From the NCBI RefSeq assembly GCF_014841215.1, contig NZ_JACYTR010000001.1, positions 1-64,000 of the forward strand: a stretch of 64,000 nucleotides of DNA. The letters are read 5' to 3'. Below, piece after piece: positions 8,354 to 16,258 of the stretch. The notes beneath the pieces are model-generated. The model saw nothing but the letters and a program-made list of their open reading frames with translations. It was not told the DNA's origin and ran no database searches. The position numbers and the translations under genes are program-made. Position 1 is the first letter of the stretch, and each line of letters starts with the position of its first letter. Source of the DNA: Pseudomarimonas arenosa. GTDB lineage: Bacteria; Pseudomonadota; Gammaproteobacteria; Xanthomonadales; Xanthomonadaceae.

Positions 8354-8740
8354 TCACGCCTGGCCCTGACCCTGGCCCTGGACGGTGCGGTTCACCGCTT
8401 CCAGCGCGCTGGCTTGGACCTTCGCAAAGTAAGACTTGGGACCGCGGCCTGCGAACGCATTGAACTCCTGGCGAAAAATCGTGCGCACGCCCGGCGTGCG
8501 TGAGGTCCACACCGAACGGCCTCGCCCTTCGGCGACTTTGGACTTCTGAATGAGCGCATCATCGACCACTTCGACGCAGAGAAACTTCGGCGCGTAGTGC
8601 TTGTTGGCATTGCCGCCGGAACTGCCCGCCTCACGCACCACCACCCACCGCTTGGTGCCGGGCAACGGGGCTTCGAAAACAATGTTTTGACGGATGAAAT
8701 CGGCGTTCAGTTGGTCTTGCGAGATATTGTTGCTTTTCAT
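8354..8740 (-). CDS. small hypothetical protein
   Basis: The product has 128 residues starting at ATG 8740, with an AAAGGAC ribosome binding site. No domain is recognised. The sequence has a beta-rich centre (KRWVVVREAG, KFLCVEVVDDALI) and ends in a Gln-Gly repeat encoded by CTGGCC/CTGACC repeats. It is preceded by the element-type promoter 8801-8828 and the leader motif. In size and setting it looks like a small accessory DNA- or protein-binding factor, but that is a guess. Confidence 0.6.
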   Translation of the reverse strand: MKSNNISQDQLNADFIRQNIVFEAPLPGTKRWVVVREAGSSGGNANKHYAPKFLCVEVVDDALIQKSKVAEGRGRSVWTSRTPGVRTIFRQEFNAFAGRGPKSYFAKVQASALEAVNRTVQGQGQGQA

Positions 8741-8780
8741 GATGTGTCCTTTGTGTTTTGGCTTGTGGTATTGCGTAGGG

Positions 8781-9037
8781 CTTGTGTTCCTCACTCATTC
8801 ATTGAACCAAACAATCTGAATCCCGCAAGCCCACAAGCGCGGGTTCATCGCACTTTGAAGAAATATTTCTTGCATTCCTTTGCGCTTTTGAAAACCCGAT
8901 CTCATCGTACCGAGTACGCCGATTTCCCCTCGCCGCCTTCCGCCCTTCTTCGCGCGCCCTGTCGTGCGTGGGCGTTGTGCCCATTCGAGCGCGAAGCGTC
9001 GTCCACCGCCGCTTCCCCACCCTGGCGCGTAAGCGCC
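8781..9037. repeat. 257-bp intergenic repeat, copy 1
   Basis: This segment is about 95% the same, by eye, as 9459-9717. It holds the leader, the promoter (8801-8828) and a long upstream region of gene 8354-8740, and ends in a GGCGCG-TAAGCGCC hairpin. Reading frames within it are not conserved between the copies at both ends, so I treat it as non-coding. The two copies bracket gene 9092-9421, consistent with a segmental duplication. Confidence 0.8.
8801..8828 (-). promoter_or_regulatory. element-type promoter of 8354-8740
   Basis: TTGCGG (8828-8823), 16 bp, TTCAAT (8806-8801). The leader carries CACAAGCCCTACGCA (reverse complement at 8772-8786). Confidence 0.65.
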
Positions 9038-9091
9038 GTGCTCTATATTCCGACGTGGCCGATTACAACCGCGCGCGTTTGACAGGGGCTT

Positions 9092-9421
9092 TCAGTGCGA
9101 GTTGTGTCCCCAAGCCGTGCCGCCATTTTCCCGAGCGACCGAGTTGCGTCCCCAAGCCGTGCCGCCTGTTGCGCTGGCGGTCGGGATTGGTTTGACAACC
9201 TCTGGCGGATCGACAATCACAATCCGAGGACCGCCAGACTCCAGTGCGTATTCCGTCGCGTCGGCCTCAACCCCTTTGTTTCGATGAACGGTCTCTTTAA
9301 CCATGGGAAACATATGGCCGTAGCGAGAGACCGCAAGGATGCCCGCGCAGGTCATCAATGTGATTCCAACAATCATCAATATCGATGCGATTCCAACAAT
9401 CGAGATTTGCAGTGTCTTCAT
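9092..9421 (-). CDS. small single-span membrane protein
   Basis: The product has 109 residues. A single transmembrane helix covers about residues 6-32 (hydrophobic Ile/Leu/Val/Gly run), followed by a hydrophilic C-terminal region of about 75 residues. The tail contains a repeated GGTAWG-NS unit. ATG 9421 has an AAAAGGAT ribosome binding site. It is driven by the promoter in repeat copy 2 (9479-9506). The function is unknown; topology suggests the tail is either periplasmic or cytoplasmic, which I cannot decide. Confidence 0.6.
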   Translation of the reverse strand: MKTLQISIVGIASILMIVGITLMTCAGILAVSRYGHMFPMVKETVHRNKGVEADATEYALESGGPRIVIVDPPEVVKPIPTASATGGTAWGRNSVARENGGTAWGHNSH

Positions 9422-9458
9422 AGCAGTGATCCTTTTTGATATCGGGTTGTGCGTGTGG

Positions 9459-9717
9459 CTTGCGTTCCTCACTCATTCATTGAACCAAAAAATCTGAATC
9501 CCGCAAGCCCACAAACGCGGGTTCGGTCACACTTTGAAGAAATAGTTCTTGCATTCCTTTGCGCTTTTGAAAATCCGATCTCATCGTACCGAGTACGCCG
9601 ATTTCCCCTCGCCGCCTTCCGCCCTTCTTCGCGCGCCGTGTCGTGCGTGGGCGTTGTGCCCATTCGAGCGCGAAGCGTCGTCCACCGCCGCTTCCCCACC
9701 CCTGGCGCGCAAGCGCC
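9459..9717. repeat. 257-bp intergenic repeat, copy 2
   Basis: This is the second copy of 8781-9037, with scattered single-base differences. It includes the promoter of 9092-9421 and ends just before the terminator at 9729-9746. Confidence 0.8.
9479..9506 (-). promoter_or_regulatory. element-type promoter of 9092-9421
   Basis: TTGCGG (9506-9501), 16 bp, TTCAAT (9484-9479). The leader motif GCAAGCCACACGCA is present (reverse complement at 9450-9464). Confidence 0.65.
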
Positions 9718-9728
9718 CCAAACAACAA

Positions 9729-9746
9729 CGGCGCCGAATGGCGCCG
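9729..9746 (-). terminator. intrinsic terminator of the parA operon
   Basis: An 18-bp hairpin of GGCGCC arms is followed on the - strand by GTTGTTGTTT, 60 bp after the stop at 9806. Confidence 0.65.
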
Positions 9747-9805
9747 TGCTGTTGCTGTTGCTGTTGCTCTTGCTTCTGCGTCTGCTCGCGCTTCTGCGCT
9801 CGGCT

Positions 9806-10231
9806 TCATGCCTCATCGGCCACCCGTACAATCACATACGGCAACATGCCCTGGCCGACCATCAGCCGTTCGCCCTTCGCTTCCAAATCGGCCAGTCCGC
9901 GCAGGATCAAACCGGTCACCGACACATTGAGGTTGCCCTCGCAGCGCTCTTTGATGAACGCCACGACAGAACCCGGAAGTTTGAGCGCCAACTTCTCATC
10001 GCTGCCGTGGCCCGCAAAACTGGCCACACCCAACACGCTCGCTTGCTCACCCTCACGAACGGGCAAGGTCTCAAAGCGCAGCATGTCTTGCACCGCGACC
10101 TGGCGCGGCACCTTCCGCGTGCGCTTGACGGCCTTGGGCTTGCTGGTGGTGGGGGAAGCCGGCGCGGCGGCCGGCGTGGCAAACGAACCGGCCTCGGCGG
10201 CGTCGGCGGCGACATTGTTGAGCCAATCCAT
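9806..10231 (-). CDS. putative RHH-like partition partner of ParA
   Basis: The product has 141 residues. The N-terminal 45 residues are Ala/Pro/Lys-rich and likely disordered. Residues 80-125 (LALKLPGSVVAFIKERCEG, then a helix LILRGLADLEAKGE) look like a ribbon-helix-helix dimerisation and DNA-binding unit. ATG 10231 has GAGGAG. It follows the parA gene by 27 bp. Small RHH proteins downstream of a ParA-type ATPase commonly act as the centromere-binding adaptor (ParG/ParR-like); that role is inferred from context. Confidence 0.6.
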   Translation of the reverse strand: MDWLNNVAADAAEAGSFATPAAAPASPTTSKPKAVKRTRKVPRQVAVQDMLRFETLPVREGEQASVLGVASFAGHGSDEKLALKLPGSVVAFIKERCEGNLNVSVTGLILRGLADLEAKGERLMVGQGMLPYVIVRVADEA

Positions 10232-10258
10232 GATGATTCTCCTCGGTCAGTAAAGGGG

Positions 10259-10870
10259 TTAGGCCGCGCGCATAGGCGCGGCGCAAAGGAAAAGGGTTTT
10301 CAAGGTGGCCTCGACCCGGTCGGTCACGGCTTCCATTTCCGCGATGGCTTGCTTGCGGCCGGACAAGGCGCAGTCGTAGATGCTCTGCCCGCGCGCGTAG
10401 GCTTCGTTGTAAATCGACCGGTCTCGAAGAAACGGGGTGTTGGGGTGGAAGCGTTCGATCACTTTCCGGTGGGCCTGGCGCGAAGTGTTGACGCGGTTCG
10501 GCACCGCGACCAGCGGCTTATTCCAGACCTGCACACGCTGCGTGCCCGGCACGAACACGCTGTAACTTGCCGCATCCAACAGGGTTGGCATCACCACGAT
10601 ATCGCCTGGCACCGCCTCGATCATCATCGGGCCATGGTCATAAATGACCAGGTTTGCGCCCGGCGCCACACTGCGCCCGACGGTGAACGGCAACGCCTGG
10701 TTTAGGCGCTTGGCGATGGAAGCGAAAATGAGGCTTCCAGACTGCGGGTCGAGATCGACCAGGCTGACGGTGGCCCCGCGCTTGCTGAATGCCGCGGCCA
10801 GGTTGATGGCGACCGTGCTTTTTCCGCAGCCACCTTTGGGAATCCAGACCGAAATACTTGCAATGCTCAT
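10259..10870 (-). CDS. parA: ParA-family partition ATPase
   Basis: The product has 203 residues. The deviant Walker A box PKGGCGKST (residues 11-19, signature Lys12 and catalytic Lys17) and the DLDPQSGS motif (38-45) identify the ParA/MinD superfamily, of the short type lacking an N-terminal DNA-binding domain. Such ATPases move plasmids or ICEs along the nucleoid. The ATG at 10870 follows an AAAGGAC site. It is first in a two-gene operon under the promoter at 10923-10950. Its presence means the element is, or was, maintained as an independent replicon at least part of the time. Confidence 0.9.
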   Translation of the reverse strand: MSIASISVWIPKGGCGKSTVAINLAAAFSKRGATVSLVDLDPQSGSLIFASIAKRLNQALPFTVGRSVAPGANLVIYDHGPMMIEAVPGDIVVMPTLLDAASYSVFVPGTQRVQVWNKPLVAVPNRVNTSRQAHRKVIERFHPNTPFLRDRSIYNEAYARGQSIYDCALSGRKQAIAEMEAVTDRVEATLKTLFLCAAPMRAA

Positions 10871-10922
10871 GGTGCGTCCTTTGTGTGTCGTGTGCTGCGT
10901 GGGGTTTGTGCTTGACGAGTTC

Positions 10923-10950
10923 AGACTAGATCGGACTTGCTAACGCGCAA
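10923..10950 (-). promoter_or_regulatory. element-type promoter of the parA operon
   Basis: TTGCGC(G) (10950-10945), 16 bp, TAGTCT (10928-10923). The leader motif CACAAACCCCACGCA is present (reverse complement at 10896-10910). Confidence 0.7.
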
Positions 10951-10991
10951 GGGGGAAACGGTCGCCCGTCGTCCCCTGCGGTCGCCCTCGG

Positions 10992-11441
10992 TCAGTCCTC
11001 GTTGGTCCGCATGATGGTGATCACGGGCTCCATCTGGTCGCCCGGCCCAATCACGACGGCCAGCCGCACGCGTTGCGCTCCGATGCGCTGGCCCTTCTTG
11101 TGGTTTCGTGGAATGCGGTACACATCGAACTCGCGCCGCCGGTCACTTGAGCCGCGCTTGGCGCGAGCGGTTAGATAGGCCATCCACAAAACGTCATGGG
11201 CGCGCCCACGGGTGTCTTGCCCCATGCCCGTTCGCTCGGTGTCTTCCTTGCTCCACTCGATGCAGTCCTCCCACACGCTGCGCGTCACCACGGTTTGGAC
11301 CGTGAACATGCCGCCGCACCACTGGCTCACATCCACTAGGTTGCCATCGGCCAGCGCATCTGCTCGGGTGTACGAATGAATGATGTCGTCGTCCGTGAAC
11401 AACGGTTCGTCGTGGGCTTGGGCTTGGGTGTTGTCGGTCAT
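10992..11441 (-). CDS. DUF6573-family protein
   Basis: The product has 149 residues. The pattern IIHSYTRADALADGNLVDVS near the start, then TRSVWEDCI-W, RAHDVLWMAYL-AR, and a closing GPGD--EPVITIM--NED, matches a family of small proteins common on plasmids and ICEs (DUF6573 as I recall it). Its biochemical role is unknown to me. ATG 11441 has GAGGAAC. The leader carries the CACAAGCCCCACGCA motif (reverse complement at 11472-11486). The -35/-10 is less clear: TTGACT at 11520-11515 is the best candidate. Confidence 0.75.
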   Translation of the reverse strand: MTDNTQAQAHDEPLFTDDDIIHSYTRADALADGNLVDVSQWCGGMFTVQTVVTRSVWEDCIEWSKEDTERTGMGQDTRGRAHDVLWMAYLTARAKRGSSDRRREFDVYRIPRNHKKGQRIGAQRVRLAVVIGPGDQMEPVITIMRTNED

Positions 11442-11842
11442 TGTCGGTTCCTCTGGTGGTCTATGGGGTACTGCGTGGGGCTTGTGTTGGATCTTGCGAA
11501 ACTCGGGACACCTCAGTCAACCGGTGCTGGCTTTGGTGGGCTTTGGGGTGCCTTGGGGTCCGCGATACCTCATCGCGGGCGATGAAGACCCGAAGGGGGC
11601 CCGCCGAGCGGCGGCGTCAAGGGGAAGGCCGAAGGCCTAGCCATCGGATTGGTGCGGGCAACACGGTTCCGATGGCGGCGCTTGACGCAAGAAGCCGGTG
11701 GGCGATCAGGCCGAACACGCTTTGCCTCGGTGATAGGTTTTCGCGCTTGGATGCGCGATGGTCACCGACACTCGGGCCAGCGTAGGGAACGGTGGACCGC
11801 GCTGTTCAGGCTGTCGAAAGGCGGAGCATCAGAAACAACAGG

Positions 11843-11858
11843 GCCGCCCGTAGGCGGC
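11843..11858 (-). terminator. terminator-like hairpin
   Basis: The hairpin GCCGCC-TACG-GGCGGC on the - strand is followed by CCTGTTGTTT. Confidence 0.45.
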
Positions 11859-11946
11859 GCTCTCAAAGGTACGTATTGTGGCTATTACGCGCGAAGCGTC
11901 GTGCCTCGCGGCTTCTCGACCTGGCGCGTGAGCGCCCAAACAACAA

Positions 11947-11963
11947 CGGCGCCATCGGCGCCG
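11947..11963 (-). terminator. intrinsic terminator of the ankyrin operon
   Basis: CGGCGCC-GAT-GGCGCCG on the - strand is followed by TTGTTGTTT, about 66 bp after the stop at 12029. Confidence 0.65.
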
Positions 11964-12028
11964 TGATTGTTCGAAAGCGGGGACCCGGCGCTGTCGCGCT
12001 GGTATCAGCGCACCGATCGTCGAAACCG

Positions 12029-13171
12029 CTACAACCGCATCCGACGAGTCGGCGTCTGGTCTGCGTCCGGCCCCGTCGCGGCAAAGGAGGCCGTTCGCTG
12101 CGCCGCTGCCAGCAGGCGCGCTCGCTCACGAACCGCGATGGCTTTGTCGATGACATTCGGTTGAACGATCTTCGATCGCGGGTTCTCCATGGCGGTCGCT
12201 TCGATATCTTGAGCTGAATGGTCTCGTGCTGTCTGCCCGCCATGATCACGTGCGTCCAAATCGGCGCCCGAGTCGAGCAACAGATGGACACACTCCTCGT
12301 CCTGACGCCACGCGGCTTCCATCAACGGCGTACGCCCGTCGCTATCCGCATGATTGACATTCGCCCCTGCTGCCAGCAACGGACGACAGCAAACGGCGTT
12401 GTGCATTGCGGCAAGCACGAGCGCCGACCGCCCATCTCCGCTTTCCGCGTTCACATCCGCCCCACTTTCAATCAATGCTTCGACGATGCCCGGCAAGGTG
12501 GACGCTTCGACTTCCTCGCGCCCATACCACCCATTGGCTTCACTGGAACCCAGCGCCAACAACAGAGGGGTCACGTTGTTGCCGCCGCGCGCGTTCATAT
12601 TGAGGCCCATTCGAGCCATTGCGCGTACGATGCCGGGCACGTCTTTACCGCTGGTCAGCTCAGGATGCACGGCCGAATGCACCACGCTGCGCTCCTTGTG
12701 AGTCTTCGACCAGTCCGCCCCGGCGCTGGTCAGCGCTTCAACGAAGTCCGCCCGCGAAATCTTGTGCGTCAGCGATGCCCCGTGCTCGCTCTCGATGGCG
12801 TTCACGCAACCGCCCTCGGCAATGAGCGCACGAAAGCGTTCGATGTCGCCGTGTTGCATCGCTGCGTGAAGCGCCTCGCTGTTCATCAGCAAGCGCTTGA
12901 CTTCCGGCGACCCTGCATAGTCCTTGGCGCTGGAAATGTTGTTCCGTTTGTGGGCTCCCCGAGTCCGATTACGGTTGATCGTCAGCGGCGCCCCATGCTC
13001 CAGCAGCAACCTCACCATATCGACGTCTCCCAGTGCCGCCGCCCCGAAAAGAGCCACCTCCCCCGCGCACGTCGCCATCTCCAAATCGGCTCCCGCACCG
13101 AGCAGCCGCCGCGCTTTCTCCACATTCCCGCTCTCAATCGCCCGGTCGAGACTCTTATCAAAGTGCTTCAT
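12029..13171 (-). CDS. ankyrin-repeat protein with shared C-terminal tail
   Basis: The product has 380 residues from ATG 13171 (AAGGAAA upstream). There are ankyrin repeats of about 33 residues throughout: N-terminal ARRLLGAGADLEMA and VRLLLEHGAPL, a degenerate middle, and C-terminal units with GADVNAESGDGRSALVLAA and GANVNHADSDGRTPLMEAA. The last about 48 residues (from QPNVIDKAI to RRMRL) match the tail of the neighbouring ankyrin protein 13224-14012. It is second in a two-gene operon, 52 bp downstream. Ankyrin repeats bind proteins; the partner is unknown. Confidence 0.85.
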   Translation of the reverse strand: MKHFDKSLDRAIESGNVEKARRLLGAGADLEMATCAGEVALFGAAALGDVDMVRLLLEHGAPLTINRNRTRGAHKRNNISSAKDYAGSPEVKRLLMNSEALHAAMQHGDIERFRALIAEGGCVNAIESEHGASLTHKISRADFVEALTSAGADWSKTHKERSVVHSAVHPELTSGKDVPGIVRAMARMGLNMNARGGNNVTPLLLALGSSEANGWYGREEVEASTLPGIVEALIESGADVNAESGDGRSALVLAAMHNAVCCRPLLAAGANVNHADSDGRTPLMEAAWRQDEECVHLLLDSGADLDARDHGGQTARDHSAQDIEATAMENPRSKIVQPNVIDKAIAVRERARLLAAAQRTASFAATGPDADQTPTRRMRL

Positions 13172-13223
13172 GATGGGTTTCCTTGCTCGTGCTGGTTCAT
13201 GCACGACAGTACGCGCCCGGTCC

Positions 13224-14012
13224 TCATAGGCGCATCCGCCGGTCTTGCCGCGGCTCCGGCTCGTGGTGAAGCGAGGTGATGTGCGTGTCGTTGCGCATGC
13301 CGGCGTCGATCAGCGCGTCGCGCTGCTTCTGGATGGCCTGGTCGATGACATTAGGCTGAGCAGGCCCACGCGCACGCTCCGCATACTCGCGGGGGGTGTC
13401 GTTGTTCCCGTCACGATGATGAATGTTGGCCCCGGCGGCCAGCAGTAGATCGACAACGGGGGCATCTTGTTGATCGGCCGCCAACATCAACGCCGTCCGC
13501 CCAACCACGTCCTGCGCGTTCACATCAGCGCCTCCCTCTAACAGCGCCGCGACGACCTCGGCCTCCCCCTCGTACGCTGCATTCATCAACGCCGTCCAGC
13601 AATGCTCATCCCGAGCCTCCACGTCCGCGCCTCCCTCCAACAGCGCCTTGACGTTTTCGCCAATCCCCGTGTGCGCCGCCAACATCAACGCCGTCTTTTC
13701 GTCGTCATTCCGCACCTCCGTCGCCGCCCCTGCGTTGAGTAGTTCCTTGACGACCTCAACCATCCCCGTCTGCGCCGCCAACATTAGCGCGGTACTGCCC
13801 CCCCATTTCCATTTGCTCGCATTGATATCAGCACCACCCTCCAGCAGCGCCTTGACGATCTCGACATTCCCGTTCTGCGCCGCCAGAAACAACGCCGTCC
13901 CGCCAGAGTCTGTCCGAGATTCCACATCCGCCCCTTGGGCGATGAGCGCTTTCACGCGTTCGAGGTCGCGTTGTTCTACGGCCTGGATGAGGTTCTGGTT
14001 GTTGTCGGTCAT
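13224..14012 (-). CDS. ankyrin-repeat protein with shared C-terminal tail
   Basis: The product has 262 residues with six near-consensus ankyrin repeats between residues 8 and 205 (for example GGTALFLAAQNGNVEIVKAL). The consensus quality is much higher than in the downstream paralogue. The final about 47 residues (QPNVIDQAI...RRMRL) are shared with 12029-13171. It starts at ATG 14012 with AAAGGAAC, 46 bp downstream of the -10 of a strong element-type promoter. The conserved basic tail on otherwise different ankyrin arrays suggests a targeting or partner-docking signal. Confidence 0.85.
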   Translation of the reverse strand: MTDNNQNLIQAVEQRDLERVKALIAQGADVESRTDSGGTALFLAAQNGNVEIVKALLEGGADINASKWKWGGSTALMLAAQTGMVEVVKELLNAGAATEVRNDDEKTALMLAAHTGIGENVKALLEGGADVEARDEHCWTALMNAAYEGEAEVVAALLEGGADVNAQDVVGRTALMLAADQQDAPVVDLLLAAGANIHHRDGNNDTPREYAERARGPAQPNVIDQAIQKQRDALIDAGMRNDTHITSLHHEPEPRQDRRMRL

Positions 14013-14057
14013 GCTCGTTCCTTTCTTGGGGTAGTGGTTAGGTTTTGTGCTTTTGCC

Positions 14058-14085
14058 AGACTAGGGGAGACCGCCCATCGCGCAA
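14058..14085 (-). promoter_or_regulatory. element-type promoter of the ankyrin operon
   Basis: TTGCGC(G) (14085-14080), 16 bp, TAGTCT (14063-14058). The leader has AGCACAAAACC instead of the full CACAAGCCCCACGCA motif. Confidence 0.7.
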
Positions 14086-14087
14086 GG

Positions 14088-15356
14088 TCAGGCGGCCAGC
14101 GCCAGGCCGGGCATCGTCGTGACCTTCGACCGGCGCACGCCCTTGGCTTTCTGCAACCGGCGTTCGGCGGCACGTTGGCGTGAGGTCATGGGCAGCGCCG
14201 CGCGACCTTGGTTCAAGTGGACGCCCCCGTACGCCTCTTGAAGCGCGTCCACGATCGCTTGCGGCACCGGTCCTTTCGCTTTGAACGACTCGTAAGCGTT
14301 GCGCAGGAATCCGATGGCGTTCGCGCGCTGGTACTTGTTGCCGTTCTGCGCGCGGGCCACGGCGCGGGTCACGATCGGCGGAAGGTCGGGCGTCGGGGTG
14401 GCGCTGGCCGGCCGGCGCTTGATGAGCAAGCGCGAATAGACTTGCGTGACGCCGCCCGCACCATCCGCGATCTTCGGTTGAATATGACCCAGCACTTCAA
14501 ACTGGGCAGGGCAGTGCTTTTCCAAAAAACTGATGGGCACGCCCATGACGCCGGCCCAATCGCGTGGGATATCCACCACCCAATCGACGTTGATCGCGGT
14601 CGGGTGATTCAGCATGCGCGGGTAGCGCGCGGGATCGGCTCCGTACGTTTCGGTCAGCACCAACGGCGCGCGGGGGTTGTGACGCAGGTTCGTGTACCAC
14701 ACAACGTGCACGTCACACTTATTGCCCTTGGGATCGTGGAAGGTCTTGGTGTGGGTGACGCCCAGACGAATCTCGTCACGGACAAACAGCGGCATGATGC
14801 CCACCGCTTTCACCTGCTGGCCCGGCCCCATCACCAAGAAATCTTTCTTGTTCGCCGTCATCAGAGCGATGAACTCGCGGAACAGCGAGAAAGGCGGATT
14901 GGTCACCACAATATCCGCTTGATTGAGAAGGGCGCGGCATTCCGCGCTGCGAAAATCGCCGTCGCCCTTCAACGCCCGTTTCGTGCGGAACAGCCGGCCG
15001 TTTTTGTCGCGGCGCAGGACGTGGCAGAACGCACGCGCACCGGATTGGTATTGCCCGTTGCCGATGTAGTACGTGGCGATCAGGCATTTGAGGCCCAGGG
15101 TTTCAAAGTTGCGGGCGAAGTATTTATAGACATTCGACCACGACGGGTCATCGCAGTTGAGGTACACCGTCTTGCCCTGGAACTGAGCCGTGTAGTGCGC
15201 CACTTCTTTCTGCACATCGGAATAGCGAGTGTAAAACTCATCATTCTTTGCTTGTTTGGCGGCCAGGAGTTTGCGATTCGATAGGCCGCGGTGCAGCGCC
15301 AGCGGGGCCTTGTTGGCGGTCGGGGTGCTTGGGGTACATGGGGTGGCGGTGCGCAT
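14088..15356 (-). CDS. EcoRI-family adenine-specific DNA methyltransferase
   Basis: The product has 422 residues. The segment AKNDEFYTRYSDVQKEVAHY (about 37-56), the SAM-region motif TVYLNCDDPSWSN, and catalytic motif IV TNPPFS (152-157) identify the EcoRI-methylase-like N6-adenine family. Residues 333-405 are an added C-terminal module that also ends the unrelated protein 6057-7223. No EcoRI-type nuclease is adjacent, so it is an orphan in this window; it may protect or regulate the element's DNA. ATG 15356 has GAGGAC. The leader motif CAAGCCCCACGCA lies at 15450-15464 (reverse complement). Confidence 0.85.
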   Translation of the reverse strand: MRTATPCTPSTPTANKAPLALHRGLSNRKLLAAKQAKNDEFYTRYSDVQKEVAHYTAQFQGKTVYLNCDDPSWSNVYKYFARNFETLGLKCLIATYYIGNGQYQSGARAFCHVLRRDKNGRLFRTKRALKGDGDFRSAECRALLNQADIVVTNPPFSLFREFIALMTANKKDFLVMGPGQQVKAVGIMPLFVRDEIRLGVTHTKTFHDPKGNKCDVHVVWYTNLRHNPRAPLVLTETYGADPARYPRMLNHPTAINVDWVVDIPRDWAGVMGVPISFLEKHCPAQFEVLGHIQPKIADGAGGVTQVYSRLLIKRRPASATPTPDLPPIVTRAVARAQNGNKYQRANAIGFLRNAYESFKAKGPVPQAIVDALQEAYGGVHLNQGRAALPMTSRQRAAERRLQKAKGVRRSKVTTMPGLALAA

Positions 15357-15554
15357 GGGGGTGTCCTCGTCCGGTGGATGAGGTCTCACCGTCGCCAGGG
15401 CCCGGCCGTGTCCCTGGCCGCCTTTTGTCCTTGTTGTGCTATATGGTGGTGCGTGGGGCTTGCTGGACGCACTCGCCCCGACAAGGCCCTGCCCGGCCCC
15501 GCTTCCGGCGCGAAGCGGCTTCACCCCTGCGGCGACAGCCGCCCCAAAACAAAG

Positions 15555-15574
15555 CGGCGCCCGATGGGGCGCCG
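15555..15574 (-). terminator. intrinsic terminator after the Mrr-type gene
   Basis: A 20-bp GGCGCCCC/GGGGCGCC-type hairpin is followed on the - strand by CTTTGTTTTG, about 37 bp after the stop at 15611. Confidence 0.65.
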
Positions 15575-15610
15575 TGCCTTACGAAATGGAGAACCCCCTC
15601 GCTGTCGCGC

Positions 15611-16258
15611 CTACGCGGCGCGCCGGTCTTCCTGTTCAGTCTTCTCCCCGGCCGCCCCGGCCCGGCCGAGCAAGCCCAACAAGCGCTTGCCGTCGATCAG
15701 GTCAATCTGCTTGCCCTGGACGAAATGCCAGCACTCGCTCGTGAAGCCACCGGTCGCCACCAGCAATCCCCGCTCGGCGTGGTGATGCTGGATGAGGCCG
15801 ACCATCTCGCGCACGGGCTTGATACCAACCCGACCCCTCCAGTGCTTGCATTGAACAAGGCGTTTCCGCGGTCCTCGGCGCAACTCGATATCCACGCCGC
15901 CATCCGCCCCACCGCCCCCCACGACGTCCGCGGTCCAGCCTTGCTTGCGAAAGGCCACGGCCACCAGTTCTTCGAAGGCTTTCCAGTCCAGCGCGCGAAG
16001 ACTTTCCAGGGTTTGCTGGCGCTTCATCCAAAGCGCGGCCCGGCGGGCGTGGGCGTTTCGGCGTCGGACCCACACCACCGCGCAGACAAGCCCAAGCGCG
16101 CCCACCGCGAGGGCGACAAACCAAAGAGCGCCATCAGGAAGACTGGCGCGCTTGATCCAGACGACCGCCAGGGGCAGCGCCAGCGTCATCGCGAGCGCGA
16201 CCGGCACGCCACTACGGCGCGCCGAGGCGCCGCGCCGGGGTTTCCAGCGACGGGTCAT
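15611..16258 (-). CDS. membrane-anchored Mrr-type restriction endonuclease
   Basis: The product has 215 residues. Two transmembrane helices (about 18-35 and 44-64) are followed by a basic linker and an Mrr_cat-like PD-(D/E)XK domain (about 90-185). Likely catalytic residues are Glu96 (WKAFEELVA), Asp123 (GGVDIEL) and Gln136/Lys138 (VQCKHW). Mrr-type domains cleave DNA, often methylated DNA. Membrane anchoring suggests action on DNA entering the cell, which is inference. ATG 16258 overlaps the stop of the ankyrin gene 16255-16710 (ATGA), so the two are translationally coupled. Confidence 0.8.
   Translation of the reverse strand: MTRRWKPRRGASARRSGVPVALAMTLALPLAVVWIKRASLPDGALWFVALAVGALGLVCAVVWVRRRNAHARRAALWMKRQQTLESLRALDWKAFEELVAVAFRKQGWTADVVGGGGADGGVDIELRRGPRKRLVQCKHWRGRVGIKPVREMVGLIQHHHAERGLLVATGGFTSECWHFVQGKQIDLIDGKRLLGLLGRAGAAGEKTEQEDRRAA

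Larger units (their letters stand above)
11442..12028. other. intergenic region with terminators, no gene seen
   Basis: A 587-bp stretch contains the leader of 10992-11441 and two terminator-like hairpins (11843-11858 and 11947-11963), both facing left. It also has a GCGCGAAGCGTCGT segment shared with the 257-bp repeats. Rightward frames here give Arg-rich low-complexity peptides without ribosome binding sites. I see no gene. Confidence 0.5.

Noticed and set aside
8799-9020. Small Arg-rich protein encoded in the 257-bp repeat
   Set aside because: The frame is kept in the middle of both copies but both ends differ through frameshifts, and there is no ribosome binding site.
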